Part shown: positions 8,160 to 16,936 of the stretch, piece after piece
Layout of the letters: the number at the start of each line of letters is the position of its first letter
Numbering within the stretch: the stretch's first letter is position 1
Origin: G963676095 sp963676095
GTDB taxonomy: Bacteria > Bacteroidota > Bacteroidia > Bacteroidales > Prolixibacteraceae
Assembly: GCA_963676095.1 (NCBI GenBank)
Contig: OY781040.1
Location: forward strand, 3,906,001-3,970,000
Length of the DNA: 64,000 nt
Reading direction: 5' to 3'
Notes under the pieces: generated by a model
Databases searched by the model: none
Told to the model about the DNA's origin: nothing
The model's input: the letters and a program-made list of their open reading frames with translations, nothing else
Position numbers and translations under genes: made by a program

Positions 8160-9058
8160 TTTTTTATTCGCCACTAAGATACCCAGGGGGAAAAAACAAA
8201 CTCTCTGCATTTATTGCAAAAATTTGCATAGACAAGAATATTAATGGTTTATATGTTGAACCATATGCAGGTGGTGCATCTGTTGCGTTGTTCTTGCTTT
8301 TTGAAGGTTTTGTAAAAAAAGTGATTATAAATGATAAAGACCGTTCTATTTATGCTTTCTGGCATTCTGTTTTAAACAAGAGCGAAGAATTATGCGAACT
8401 TATTGATAAAACAGAAGTTACTATTGAAAATTGGTTTAAACTAAAAGAGGTTCAAAGTTATAAAGAAAAAGTTGGTTTATTAGAGTTGGGCTTCTCAACA
8501 TTGTTTTTGAATAGAACAAATCATTCAGGTATCATTAATGGTGGACCGATTGGTGGATACGAGCAAAAAAGCGATTATAATATCGACTGTAGATTTAACA
8601 AAGAAGAAATCAAGCAAAGAATTAGAAAAATTGCTTCTCGAAAAAAAGATATAAAACTATATAAAAAAGACGCTTTAAAATTAATAGACAAAATTGAAAT
8701 GGGAACTGACTATTCAAATGTCATTTTATATTTTGACCCTCCTTACTATCATAAAGCTAGTACTTTATATATGAATCATTATAGTGATGATAATCACAGA
8801 ATTGTCAGTGAAAAGATTAAAAGTATAAAAGGGATTAAATGGATTGTTTCATACGATAATGTTCCTGAAATAAAAAAGTTATATAAAAAATACGAGAACA
8901 AAGAGTATTCATTTAATCATACTGCATATAAAATTAGAAAAGGTAATGAGATATTATTTTTCAATTTCAAACTAGACAAACCTGACAATAATGACTGGAA
9001 TCCAATAAGATACAAATTAATAAAAAACAAAACTACCGCCAACATCGTGTATAAGTAA
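8156..9058 (+). CDS. D12-class N6-adenine DNA methyltransferase
   Basis: 300 residues, the usual Dam/D12 length. It has the N-terminal RYPGGKNKL, SAM-binding motif I EPYAGGAS (35-42), and catalytic motif IV DPPYY (194-198), in the alpha-class order. Function by family: S-adenosylmethionine-dependent methylation of adenine in a specific DNA site. It closes the trio: a methylase that would mark self DNA fits with a ParB-fold protein and a nucleotide-handling protein as restriction or signalling partners. No restriction endonuclease of a known family is present. Its stop codon lies inside the left arm of the palindrome at 9047-9154, as cassette genes often end within their recombination site. 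Confidence 0.9.
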   Translation: MIFYSPLRYPGGKNKLSAFIAKICIDKNINGLYVEPYAGGASVALFLLFEGFVKKVIINDKDRSIYAFWHSVLNKSEELCELIDKTEVTIENWFKLKEVQSYKEKVGLLELGFSTLFLNRTNHSGIINGGPIGGYEQKSDYNIDCRFNKEEIKQRIRKIASRKKDIKLYKKDALKLIDKIEMGTDYSNVILYFDPPYYHKASTLYMNHYSDDNHRIVSEKIKSIKGIKWIVSYDNVPEIKKLYKKYENKEYSFNHTAYKIRKGNEILFFNFKLDKPDNNDWNPIRYKLIKNKTTANIVYK

Positions 9059-9154
9059 TGGCGGGGGTTGTAGCGAGTTCGAGCGCTCTACCTCTTATCA
9101 AGTTCAGTGTATATTGATAGGAAAGTACTTCGAAGCCCGCCACTACTCATACAC
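9047..9154. repeat. attC-like imperfect palindrome
   Basis: GTGTATAAGTAATGGCGGG (9047-9065) and CCCGCCACTACTCATACAC (9136-9154) pair 17 of 19 bases around a 70-bp centre. Outside the right arm comes TAAACGTTGG. Length, long imperfect arms and position at the operon end resemble an integron attC site, but the exact core consensus is not matched. Confidence 0.55.
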
Positions 9155-9636
9155 TAAACGTTGGTACGCCGTGAAGCGTATTTTCTTCAATGGGTGCAAT
9201 TCCCATCTGCCGAATTGGCTGTTCGGGCAGTAATGAAAAAGACTGTTTAAGTCGCGAGGCTTACTCAGGAGTTCTTTGGATTAAGTTACCAAGCCGCAAT
9301 GCTTAAGGCGTGAACCCATAGTAGCTTCGAAAAGTGTAAATCGTAGACTGGGGAGGATGTTGACGTGTCGCGAACCCTGTTACTTATTGTGGATCAACAG
9401 TCGTATGAAGCAATAAGGTCTACCGGAGTCATAGGGGTGGCGTGGTAATAAACGGAGGAAATATGAACACGGGAGGTCTCCTGCAACAAAGCATGGCAAG
9501 CATAAACACGCCGGTATAAGTATAACGAAGTCCGGAGGTGGTTGCAGGAGAAGTCGGAGAAGCCCATAGTACCGTTGACGGTAAAGACAACACAACTTTA
9601 CTTTTAGGGAAGGGGCTTTACTTTAGAGAAGCTTTT

Positions 9637-10477
9637 ATGGATAAACAACTGCTTGATATTGATTTACATCTAAAAGTTAAGCCATCGGTTACGGCTGATG
9701 AGAAGGTTCGTGTCTTCCAACGAAAGCTATACCTGCGAGCCAAGCAAGACAAAAGCTTTAAGGCTTACAGTTTGTATGACAAGGTATGCCAGGAGCATGT
9801 ATTACATGAGGCATACCGGAGGGTAAAATCGGGCAAGCAGGAATACGACGGTGGCGGGGTTGACAAGGTTACTTTTGGAATGATCGAAAAGGATGGTGTA
9901 ACCCAATTCCTGGCCGGCATTCAAAACGACCTTACTAACAAAACCTACCGTCCTCAAGCGATCCGCAGGGTCATGATCGACAAAGCGGGGAGCAAAGAGA
10001 AACGGCCATTGGGTATTCCAACCATCCGTGACCGGGTAGTGCAGATGGCAGTGAAGATGATGATCGAACCTCTGTTCGAGGCCGATTTCATCGAAACCTC
10101 CTATGGCTTCCGTCCGAAAAAGAGCGCACATGATGCCATTCGAAAGATCAAGGAAAACCTGTTTGCAGGTTATCAGTTTGTTTACGATGCCGACCTATCG
10201 AAATACTTCGACACGATTCCGCACGATAAGCTGATGAAAGTTGTGTCCGGTCGGTTAGCCGACACAGGTATCATGAAATTACTAAAACAATGGTTGCGCA
10301 GCCCGGTTCAACAAGTAGACGGGCAACTGACCAAAAGCAGGATTGGCACCCCGCAGGGAGGAGTTATATCACCACTTTTGGCAAATATTTACATGAACGT
10401 ATTTGACCAACTGATCGACGATCCCGAGGGAGTTTATGCCAAGGAGGACATCCGAATAGTGCGATATGCCGACGACT
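9637..10477 (+). CDS. ltrA: Outer intron reverse transcriptase/maturase, exon 1
   Basis: N-terminal 280 codons of the intron-encoded protein, starting at ATG 9637 (MDKQLLDIDLH). RT blocks are present: GGVDKVTF, the KRPLGIPTIRDRVVQMA block, SYGFRPKKSAHDAI, ADLSKYFDTIPHDKL with the first catalytic Asp, and GTPQGGVISPLLANIYM. The sequence reaches IRIVRYADD, then is broken after the first base of the next codon by the inner intron at 10478. Joined to 12365-12936 it gives 1413 nt, exactly 471 codons, and the broken motif becomes YADDFVLM. By family it reverse transcribes and helps splice its own intron; it can only be made if the inner intron splices out. Confidence 0.9.
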
Positions 10478-12364
10478 GTGCGCCAAGAACAACTCCTGTA
10501 GCGGGAGCTGATGCTATGATGATGATGGAGGCAGGCCCTCCGGATTCGGTTTGCAGGAACTGATTTCAAACCGCTGTATGCTGCTGCATTTAAGAGGTGC
10601 GGTCGTGAGCGATACAGAAAAGGTAGAGTAGAATCTATCAGGTGACTTTACAGAAGATGACCGCAAGGGAACCATTGATGAAATGTCGAAAGCGTAGTGA
10701 TGATGTCAGAACCGGGGGGAAGTCGTTAACCCGGGATAAGCTTGGAGGGCACCTGATACACTGTCTAAGCGGCATCCGGCACAAAGATGGCATGATCTGT
10801 AAAGAGGCGTTATCATGGAACTTGGGAACCTGTCGTCTCGGTGCTAAGGGAGAACGCTAAGCAGAGAACCTGTAAAGTTCAGAGTACCAATACGAGGCAC
10901 AGGGACAGAGTACCCCGTAGTAGTATCAGACAGTCTTTGTAATGAAGGTTTAGCGAAGGGGGTACATTATTCAGCTGAAAGAATTAACCAACTGAAAGCA
11001 ATTTTAGGATGAAATTAAATCAGACAGCAAAGCCATTTGACATTCCAAAACAAGTAGTTTGGAAGGCATACCTGAAGGTGAAACGCAACCAGGGAGCCGG
11101 AGGCATAGACAATGTAACCATAGAATCGTTCGATCGTGAAGTAGGGAAGAACCTATATAAACTTTGGAACCGGATGTCATCGGGGAGTTATATGCCATCG
11201 GCAGTAAAACTGGTTGAAATACCCAAAGGGAATGGAGAAACGAGGCCGCTTGGAATCCCTTCGGTCTCGGATCGCGTCGCACAAATGTGCGCAGTTCTGC
11301 TATTAGAACCGGTAATTGATCCATTATTCCACGAGAACTCTTATGCTTACCGGCCAAACCGGTCGGCCCATCAGGCGGTAGAAGCAGCCCGGCGACGGTG
11401 CTGGCGATATGACTGGGTACTTGATCTGGACATTCGAAAGTTTTTCGACACGATAGATCATGAACTTCTCATGAAGGCAGTCAAACGACACACATCGGAG
11501 CGCTGGATATTACTTTATATTGAAAGATGGCTGAAAGTTCCATACCAAACAAGTGATGGTCATCAGATAAAGAGAGCGAATGGAGTACCACAAGGGTCAG
11601 TAGTCGGGCCACTATTAGCGAATCTGTATATGCATTATACTTTTGATGAATGGATGAAACGGAAATATCCCTTAGTCCCCTTTGAAAGATATGCGGACGA
11701 TACCATTTGCCATTGCAGGACAAAGGAAGAAGCAGAGTTCCTTAAAACAGCGATCAAGGATAGAATGGAACAGTGTAAACTTTCATTAAATGAAGCAAAG
11801 ACTAAGATTGTTTACTGCAAAGATGATGACAGAAGAGGAAGCCATGACCTGGAGAAATTTGATTTTCTCGGGTTTACTTTTATGGCAAGGAGGTCAAAGA
11901 ATCGATGGGGTAAATTCTTTATTAATTTTAGTCCTGCTATCAGCATGAAAGCGAAAAAGAAGATCAGCAAAGAAATAAGGAGCTGGAACTTACATGAAAG
12001 ATCAGATAAAAGCCTGACGGATTTAGCGAATATTTTTAATCCGATGTTGCAAGGCTATATCAGTTACTACAGCAAGTTTTACAAATCAGCGATGTATCCG
12101 TTGTTTCAGCGTCTAAACGAACGATTAGCCCATTGGGTATCACGGAAGTTTAAGCGATGTAGAAGGCATAAAACCAGAGCGATTCGGTGGTTGGGTAGTA
12201 TGTATAAACAGAACCCCACTTTATTTGCACACTGGAAGTTTGGAATCACACCGCCAATGGTATGAATGTACCATTGAGGCTGAATAATAGGAGCCGTATG
12301 ACGGGAGACTGTCACGTACGGATCTGGGAGGGACTCAGGGGGAAGTTCCCTGGGTCTACTCGAT
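10478..12364 (+). mobile_element. Inner group II intron inserted in the YADD codons
   Basis: 1887 bp beginning GTGCGCC, the group II 5' consensus, and ending CGAT (AY end). Before the end lies a clear domain V (GAGCCGTATG at 12292, CACGTACGGATC at 12313), then a domain VI-like stem. Removing exactly 10478-12364 fuses T (10477) with TT (12365) to give the Phe codon after YADD. The ribozyme 5' domains occupy 10478-11008 with no separate gene. It encodes its own intact RT. Confidence 0.92.
11009..12265 (+). CDS. ltrA: Inner intron reverse transcriptase/maturase, intact
   Basis: 418 residues with the full RT order: NQGAGGIDNVTIESF, RPLGIPSVSDRVAQM, SYAYRPNRSAHQAV, DLDIRKFFDTIDHELL (first Asp), ANGVPQGSVVGPLLANLYM, the intact catalytic ERYADDTI, LSLNEAKTKIV, FLGFTF. 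The C-terminal maturase (X) domain runs from about 320 to 400 (LQGYISYYSKFYKS...WVSRKFKR). No HNH endonuclease domain follows, as in several bacterial lineages that insert at replication forks or structured sites. Not closely similar to the outer protein, so the two introns are different lineages. It could act in trans only for related introns; most likely it serves its own. Confidence 0.95.
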   Translation: MKLNQTAKPFDIPKQVVWKAYLKVKRNQGAGGIDNVTIESFDREVGKNLYKLWNRMSSGSYMPSAVKLVEIPKGNGETRPLGIPSVSDRVAQMCAVLLLEPVIDPLFHENSYAYRPNRSAHQAVEAARRRCWRYDWVLDLDIRKFFDTIDHELLMKAVKRHTSERWILLYIERWLKVPYQTSDGHQIKRANGVPQGSVVGPLLANLYMHYTFDEWMKRKYPLVPFERYADDTICHCRTKEEAEFLKTAIKDRMEQCKLSLNEAKTKIVYCKDDDRRGSHDLEKFDFLGFTFMARRSKNRWGKFFINFSPAISMKAKKKISKEIRSWNLHERSDKSLTDLANIFNPMLQGYISYYSKFYKSAMYPLFQRLNERLAHWVSRKFKRCRRHKTRAIRWLGSMYKQNPTLFAHWKFGITPPMV

Positions 12365-12936
12365 TTGTGTTAATGAAGACGAAGCATTATCCACCGAAGA
12401 TTCTCCGGCGTATGAACAACACCCTGACCCGGATGGGGCTCACGATTAACCAGGAGAAAACCAAATTGTTGCACATCAATAAGAGTAGTTTTTGCTTTCT
12501 GGGTTTTGAGTTCCGCATGGTACAATCGAAGTTTAAGTGGAACACCAAACGTTACACCAATATCCGCCCGAGTACCAAATCACGGTCGAAGCTCTATGCC
12601 AACATCAGTGATTGTCTGGGGAAACGGAGGCATTGGAACATTGAACCGATGGTGTACAAGCTGAACGAGATTTTGATTGGGTGGCTAAATTACTTTAGCA
12701 TCACCAAGGTAACACACATCTGGGACACGGTCAGCCAGATCAAATGGCATTTGGATTACAAACTGTATAAATGGCTAAAAAGCAAAGGACGGAAAGCCCA
12801 TAAAACGCTACGCCAGCGCCCTTTCGATAATCTTGTCAAGTACAAACACTTACTGGATATCGAGAAATATGCGAGCTTAAAGTTCCATGCGAAAGCTACA
12901 GAAAGAACTCTATCGGTAAGCCGTATGAGCGAATAG
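12365..12936 (+). CDS. ltrA: Outer intron reverse transcriptase/maturase, exon 2
   Basis: Begins TTGTGTTAATG, completing YADDFVLM when joined to 10477. It contains the block 6-7 region (LTRMGLTINQEKTKLLHI, CFLGFEFRM) and the maturase domain (MVYKLNEILIGWLNYFSIT, VSQIKWHLDYKLYKWLKSKG). There is no start codon of its own in this frame close to the junction, so it is not an independent gene. No other inactivating lesion was seen in either half. Confidence 0.9.
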
Positions 12937-13060
12937 TTCACGTACGGTTTGATGCAGGGGGTACTGACAGTCAGCTCATAATTTGTACATTTACGTGTAT
13001 TAATTATTGGGTGGGCTGTCAGGCTCTACTCTACGCAGTAAACATATTAAAGACACAGCA

Positions 13061-14200
13061 ATGAAAGTAGCTTATCATTTTAAATGTGGAGATATTGAAG
13101 GAAGATATGACAGTATTTTTTACAAAATGTTATTCAACAACCTTTTAAGACTTAATGAGCCATTTGTTTCTTCTAAAATTCTAATAGGAGACCTATTAAT
13201 TTATGAGTACTTGCGACAGAATGACCCTCATGATTTACTCAATTATTTATTTCAAATAAACGGAGACAATTGGAAAAGGATTATTCCAGACAAAATCAGA
13301 TATTTTATTGAAGATACTGTATTTGTCATTTGTTTTGAGACTATCTCAAAGGAACTTGCCAATAAAATAAATGATTCACTTGTGAATGAAAAACGCTATT
13401 TAGGTGCTTTAGAAATAGACAACTCGCTGGAACTTCATTGGTGGCTATATGGAGAATGCATTGGCCCAAAATTTAGATTATTGGATAAAGAATTTAATAT
13501 TCTAATCGACGATAACGAGCCAGAAAGTATGGAGTATGTAGTTGATATAAAAGAACGACTAAAAGGAATCCCATTTGAAAATATAAATACAGAACTTTCA
13601 AATTATAGGTGCAGCTTATTTGACGACAAACATAACTATGAAAATGCCAAACGAGCAACAGAATGGAAAAAGGGGATGGAATCAATATTTATGACGATTA
13701 CAGATGAGATAATTTCAAAACTAACAGATACTGCTCCAGATTTGACTGATAAACTTTGGTCTATAAATCAGACTTTTTTAAATGCTCAAACAGGCGAACA
13801 GTATGCACAAGCGATGACTTCGTGCAGACGAGTTTTTGAATATGTAACTGATTGTTTATTCCCAGCGACTAACGAAATTATTGATGGGCATTCCTTAAAA
13901 AAGGACAAATACAAAAATAGACTCTTGGAGTTTGCAAAACGGGAACTTAAAAGTGAAACAAATATTGATTTAATTGTGACCAACACATCTTCACTCTTTG
14001 ATGAGTGGAATAAACTTTATGAACTATCTAATAAGGGTGTTCATACCGACCCTCACAGACAGGAATGTAGACGTTGTATAATAAGGACAATTCTACTGTT
14101 AGATGATTTGATTGCTATAAAACGAACACCTTTTGAAGTTAATGTCAGAGCTGAAAAATTTATTAATGATTTTAAAGAAAGACATAATGCCAGCCTCTAA
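13061..14200 (+). CDS. Uncharacterised cassette protein with helical C-terminal domain
   Basis: 379 residues from ATG 13061 (MKVAYHFKCGDIEGRYDSIF), chosen because upstream codons belong to the intron 3' exon. I recognise no catalytic motif. The C-terminal 130 residues (EYVTDCLFPATNE, then DEWNKLYELSNKGVHTDPHRQE, IRTILLLDDLIAIK) look like the helical domain with an N-KGVH motif found at the end of abortive-infection and HEPN-like proteins; this is resemblance only. It is plus-oriented and AT-rich like the other island genes, standing alone between the nested intron and a decayed intron. A defence role is possible and unproven. Its stop codon abuts the 3' end of the intron remnant that follows. 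Confidence 0.65.
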   Translation: MKVAYHFKCGDIEGRYDSIFYKMLFNNLLRLNEPFVSSKILIGDLLIYEYLRQNDPHDLLNYLFQINGDNWKRIIPDKIRYFIEDTVFVICFETISKELANKINDSLVNEKRYLGALEIDNSLELHWWLYGECIGPKFRLLDKEFNILIDDNEPESMEYVVDIKERLKGIPFENINTELSNYRCSLFDDKHNYENAKRATEWKKGMESIFMTITDEIISKLTDTAPDLTDKLWSINQTFLNAQTGEQYAQAMTSCRRVFEYVTDCLFPATNEIIDGHSLKKDKYKNRLLEFAKRELKSETNIDLIVTNTSSLFDEWNKLYELSNKGVHTDPHRQECRRCIIRTILLLDDLIAIKRTPFEVNVRAEKFINDFKERHNASL

Positions 14201-14510
14201 TCGAATAGCCCGCCCTGCAAGTAATGAATACTGACAGGGAGAGTCTTTTATCACAGCATGTAATTGTTTAGTATATATTGACTTACAGATAACTATCGGA
14301 ATGGGGCAATCTTTTCGTAATACGTTAGCAATGATTCATAACCTCGTTTGTTCAACCGATCAACAGTAATAGTCGTTCTCAAAATCGGACTTTGGGCAAT
14401 CGCCCATCCCCCCATTCGGGAACAGCTCCATTGATAAGCATGTTCCGGTGGTACTCCCAGCCGGATCAGGTTCTTCCGGGTCTTTGGGGTAATCCGTATC
14501 GTATAGGAAT
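14200..14510 (-). pseudogene. 3' remnant of a group II intron with RT C-terminus
   Basis: Minus strand. Residues matching the C-terminus of the RT at 30640-32662 are readable: RKNLIRLGVPPEHAYQWS, RMGGWAIAQSPILRTTI and a tail stopping at 14293-14295. The end ATTCGAT (complement of 14200-14206) and domain VI remnant (CCCGCCCTG) match the 3' ends of the other two copies. Everything 5' of RKNL is missing; the break point joins directly to a 23-bp array. Confidence 0.85.
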
Positions 14511-14518
14511 GTGAGACC

Positions 14519-14618
14519 GTTTCACCAACGTTTGGGATAGTGCCTCACTAATGTTGGTGAAGGTGTCTCACTAACATTAGTGAGGGTGTCGCAACAACGT
14601 TAGTGAGGGCGGCTCCTC
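14519..14618. repeat. 23-bp tandem array, family R1 (TCACTAACGTTAGTGA type)
   Basis: Four units of exactly 23 bp start at 14519, 14542, 14565 and 14588, ending in GGCTCCTC. Units are imperfect palindromes around AACGTT. The lead-in GTATCGTATAGGAATGTGAG (14497-14516) is common to other R1 loci. Confidence 0.92.
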
Positions 14619-14735
14619 TAAATAGCGGTATAATGGGGCTAATGTTGAAGATGTTGTTACCGGGGATGCCATAAAATGTTTGCCAGGTACCTGCGGAATT
14701 GTGAAGAAGTTTTACTGAACAATAAATTTTCGAAA

Positions 14736-14787
14736 GTTACGCTTATAAACCATTTGTGTTATACGTGAAATGCAACTGGATTACACG
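14736..14787. repeat. 22-bp array, family R3, two units plus start of a third
   Basis: Units start at 14736, 14758 and 14780 and match the R3 array at 5182 closely, including the preceding lead-in. The sequence between 14619 and 14735 shows no gene. Confidence 0.85.
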
Positions 14788-15127
14788 GTAATCCGTCAAG
14801 ACTCCACCGCAAATGCAGAACAGAGCGGTGCGAGGGCCGTCAAAACGCCCGGCGGAGGGTTCGTTTTGACAAGATTTTTGCTTCCTTTTCATCGATTGGA
14901 AAAGGAAGAGCCTGTCCGGCTCAAGGACAGAAATTACAAAAAACGTTGTTGTTTGTGCTTAAAAGAATCCGGATCCGGGAAGCGGGACCTGATTGCCAAA
15001 ATTAGAAATGACATCGGGATTTCGATTAAACGGATATTTTGCCCGACAGGCAACGATAAATTTATCTCTTTCTCCACCTGCTTTTTCAATTGATCCGAAA
15101 AAACAGGCTGGGGAAAAGCTGGAAAGC
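14784..15127. repeat. Duplicated non-coding segment beside the Rpn nuclease gene
   Basis: Nearly identical to 27226-27560; together with the 3' end of the nuclease gene the duplicated block runs 14784-15260 against 27226-27698. Short frames are conserved in both copies because the DNA is copied, and I see no ribosome site or family that would make them genes. Confidence 0.8.
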
Positions 15128-16072
15128 CTACAACAAATGGTTCCGTTTCAATACTTCGGTAATCTTGTCTTGCTCCCATCCCGTAACAGCCTGGATCTGT
15201 TCGAGAGTTAAGCCGTTCTTCGAACCGTTTATAATAACCGTTTCCATGGCTGACTCATGACCTTTTGCTTCTCCTTTTACTTCACCTTCTGCCAAACCTT
15301 CTGCTTTTCCTTCAGCTTTTCCTTTTGCCTCACCTTCGGCCCTGCCCTGCGCCTTCGCGTAAGCCAGGATGTTCGCTTTATCCCATTTCCGTTTTAGTTC
15401 CACATCGTACATCTCTTTTTCCTCCTTGCTCAAATTACTGTATTCCGAAATATTAAACAACTTCTCAAATATCGGTTTCCTCAAGAATAACGGGATCTTG
15501 TCCATCCTGCTCATGTTCTTCAAAACATATAACCACCCGTCAAGTTCAGTCTCCAGCTCGGATTCAGTCTTCACAAAGTTAAGCAATTCCAGATAAATGA
15601 ACCCGAGTCCCTCGTAAAAAACTTCGCCGTTTTCCCTGTTGCACAAACAAATATCGTGCAAATACTGGTTATTGCTACTATCGGGAAAGGTAAACCCGTC
15701 CATCAACACGATCACATAAACTTCGGTTACTGCATAGTTCCAGACCTTCCGTTTTCCTTTCGGGGCCATGTCCGAGATTAACCTACTGGCATAATACAGC
15801 ATGCGTTGTTTCAGGTTTCCCTGCACACTGCGCTGTACCTCGATCAGGAAGGTTTCCCCGTCCGGACCGACACAGGACAGGTCGAAGATTGCCCCGCCAA
15901 TACTGTCGTTATCGCCGGGATATTCGTTTTTGTTATACACCAGGTCCGTGATTTGCTTACGGCCCTGGAAGATTTCATTCAGAAGGGCGATCAGCAGATC
16001 CTTATTCGGTTCTGAACCAAAAATCTTTTTGAATGCATAATCGACCAGCGGGTCAATATAGGTAGTATTCAC
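15128..16072 (-). CDS. Rpn/PDDEXK_2 family nuclease (transposase-like)
   Basis: 314 residues, standard length. The N-terminus DPLVDYAFKKIFGSEPNKDL, the DLSCVGPDGETFLIEVQ segment carrying the D...ExQ catalytic core, and LKQRMLYYASRL are typical of the Rpn/PDDEXK_2 family (recombination-promoting nuclease; often annotated as transposase). The tail is a low-complexity run of AEGKAEG/EAKG repeats (about 240-275) before a last helical segment. Known Rpn proteins cleave DNA and stimulate RecA-independent recombination; a genome-maintenance or toxin role is also possible. It stands alone. Its last 45 codons are duplicated at 27561-27698. Gene appears intact. Confidence 0.9.
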   Translation of the reverse strand: MNTTYIDPLVDYAFKKIFGSEPNKDLLIALLNEIFQGRKQITDLVYNKNEYPGDNDSIGGAIFDLSCVGPDGETFLIEVQRSVQGNLKQRMLYYASRLISDMAPKGKRKVWNYAVTEVYVIVLMDGFTFPDSSNNQYLHDICLCNRENGEVFYEGLGFIYLELLNFVKTESELETELDGWLYVLKNMSRMDKIPLFLRKPIFEKLFNISEYSNLSKEEKEMYDVELKRKWDKANILAYAKAQGRAEGEAKGKAEGKAEGLAEGEVKGEAKGHESAMETVIINGSKNGLTLEQIQAVTGWEQDKITEVLKRNHLL

Positions 16073-16211
16073 TTTTATAGATTGTTGTGTTGAATGTAAA
16101 GGTAAAAATTATTATTCTAATATCAAAAAACAAATGCACTATCGATAAAATTAAGGAACTATTCTGCCTGGACTTTGATGTAATCCGTATCATATAGGGA
16201 GATGTGAGGCC

Positions 16212-16311
16212 GTTTCACCAACGTTAGTGATAGTGCCTCACTAATGCCTGTGAAGGGGGCTCACTAACGTTTGGGAGGATGTCTCACACGTGTTAGTGAG
16301 GGCGGCTCCTC
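16212..16311. repeat. 23-bp tandem array, family R1
   Basis: Units at 16212, 16235, 16258 and 16281, each 23 bp, ending GGCTCCTC. The lead-in GTATCATATAGGGAGATGTG (16187-16206) matches that at 27699. No gene between 16073 and 16491. Confidence 0.92.
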
Positions 16312-16491
16312 TGATTGGGAAAGGATGGATCCGGCCTATACTTCTGTAAAAGAATAGAATGGAGAGGAGATTTAGCAAAGGAATGCAGACAAATGACTAC
16401 TTTTATGTCTGATAAAAGCAGTGAGCATAGCTTATACTGGATTTTAGGGATACAGTTTTTGGGGCGTAAACTACCCGGTGGGCACATTTGA

Positions 16492-16803
16492 ATGAAAAAA
16501 ACAACGACCATATCATGGATTCTTTTGGCGATTGCTCTTGCCTCTCAAAAATATCCAGCCAGTAGACGGGAAGTATCTGAAATTGCAGATGGAATAAATC
16601 ATGCAGTACCGACAAATAAAGAACTGGAGGAATCTATAAAATGGTTGATTCAAAACAAAATTGTTTCAGAGATAAATAAAAGATTTTCCCTTTCCGATTA
16701 TGGGGAAAAGTTGATTAATAAAGCCAATTCCAAGACAAATATAATTTTCGAAATCTGGAAGAATTTGGAAACGGAGATAAATGAAAAATTAAAAGATGAA
16801 TAG
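16492..16803 (+). CDS. Small winged-helix-like protein of unknown function
   Basis: 103 residues. Predicted helices around YPASRREVSEIADGINHAVPT and a segment like a winged-helix second half (LEESIKWLIQNKIVSEINKRFSLSDYGEKLI), where the last part resembles the wing and the GEKLI end of many small HTH proteins. No catalytic residues evident. It overlaps the following gene by 8 bp, so the two were an operon; the second is a small membrane protein now truncated. Function unknown; the pairing of a wHTH protein with a small membrane protein recalls other island gene pairs but I name no family. Confidence 0.65.
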   Translation: MKKTTTISWILLAIALASQKYPASRREVSEIADGINHAVPTNKELEESIKWLIQNKIVSEINKRFSLSDYGEKLINKANSKTNIIFEIWKNLETEINEKLKDE

Positions 16804-16936
16804 AAAGTGTAATCTCCTAGCAGGATTAGTAATAGTCGGAATTAATCTTTTCTGGATTTGGGATAATTTGTACTTATTATATCAATATCACAAAATGGGT
16901 ATTTTATTTCTTTTTATGTATCCGGACTACACCCTT
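16796..16936 (+). pseudogene. Small membrane protein, truncated by IS110 fragment
   Basis: 47 residues: a hydrophobic helix NLLAGLVIVGINLFWIW then YHKMGILFLFMYPDYTL, after which the frame runs straight into IS110 transposase sequence. The fusion is accidental: the downstream part is a C-terminal transposase domain with no reason to carry a membrane anchor. Original length unknown. Confidence 0.7.

Larger units (their letters stand above)
9171..12979 (+). mobile_element. Outer group II intron, itself carrying an inner intron
   Basis: The proposed 5' end is GTGAAGCG at 9171, 16 bp beyond the attC-like palindrome. The 3' end shows a domain V-like hairpin (AGCCGTATG near 12918 with CACGTACGGTT near 12939) and a domain VI-like stem (CTGAC AGT CAG) ending near CAT at 12979. 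The ribozyme 5' domains fill 9171-9636 and contain no other gene. Exact ends are uncertain by a few bases. It encodes a reverse transcriptase interrupted by a second intron. Confidence 0.8.

Noticed and set aside
9538..9636. Earlier start for the outer intron RT at 9538
   Set aside because: The 33 extra codons overlap ribozyme sequence and lack RT similarity; ATG 9637 begins the conserved part.
14770..15093. Short frame conserved in two copies (also 27303-27530)
   Set aside because: Conserved because the DNA is a recent duplication; frames differ at their starts and lack any recognisable family.
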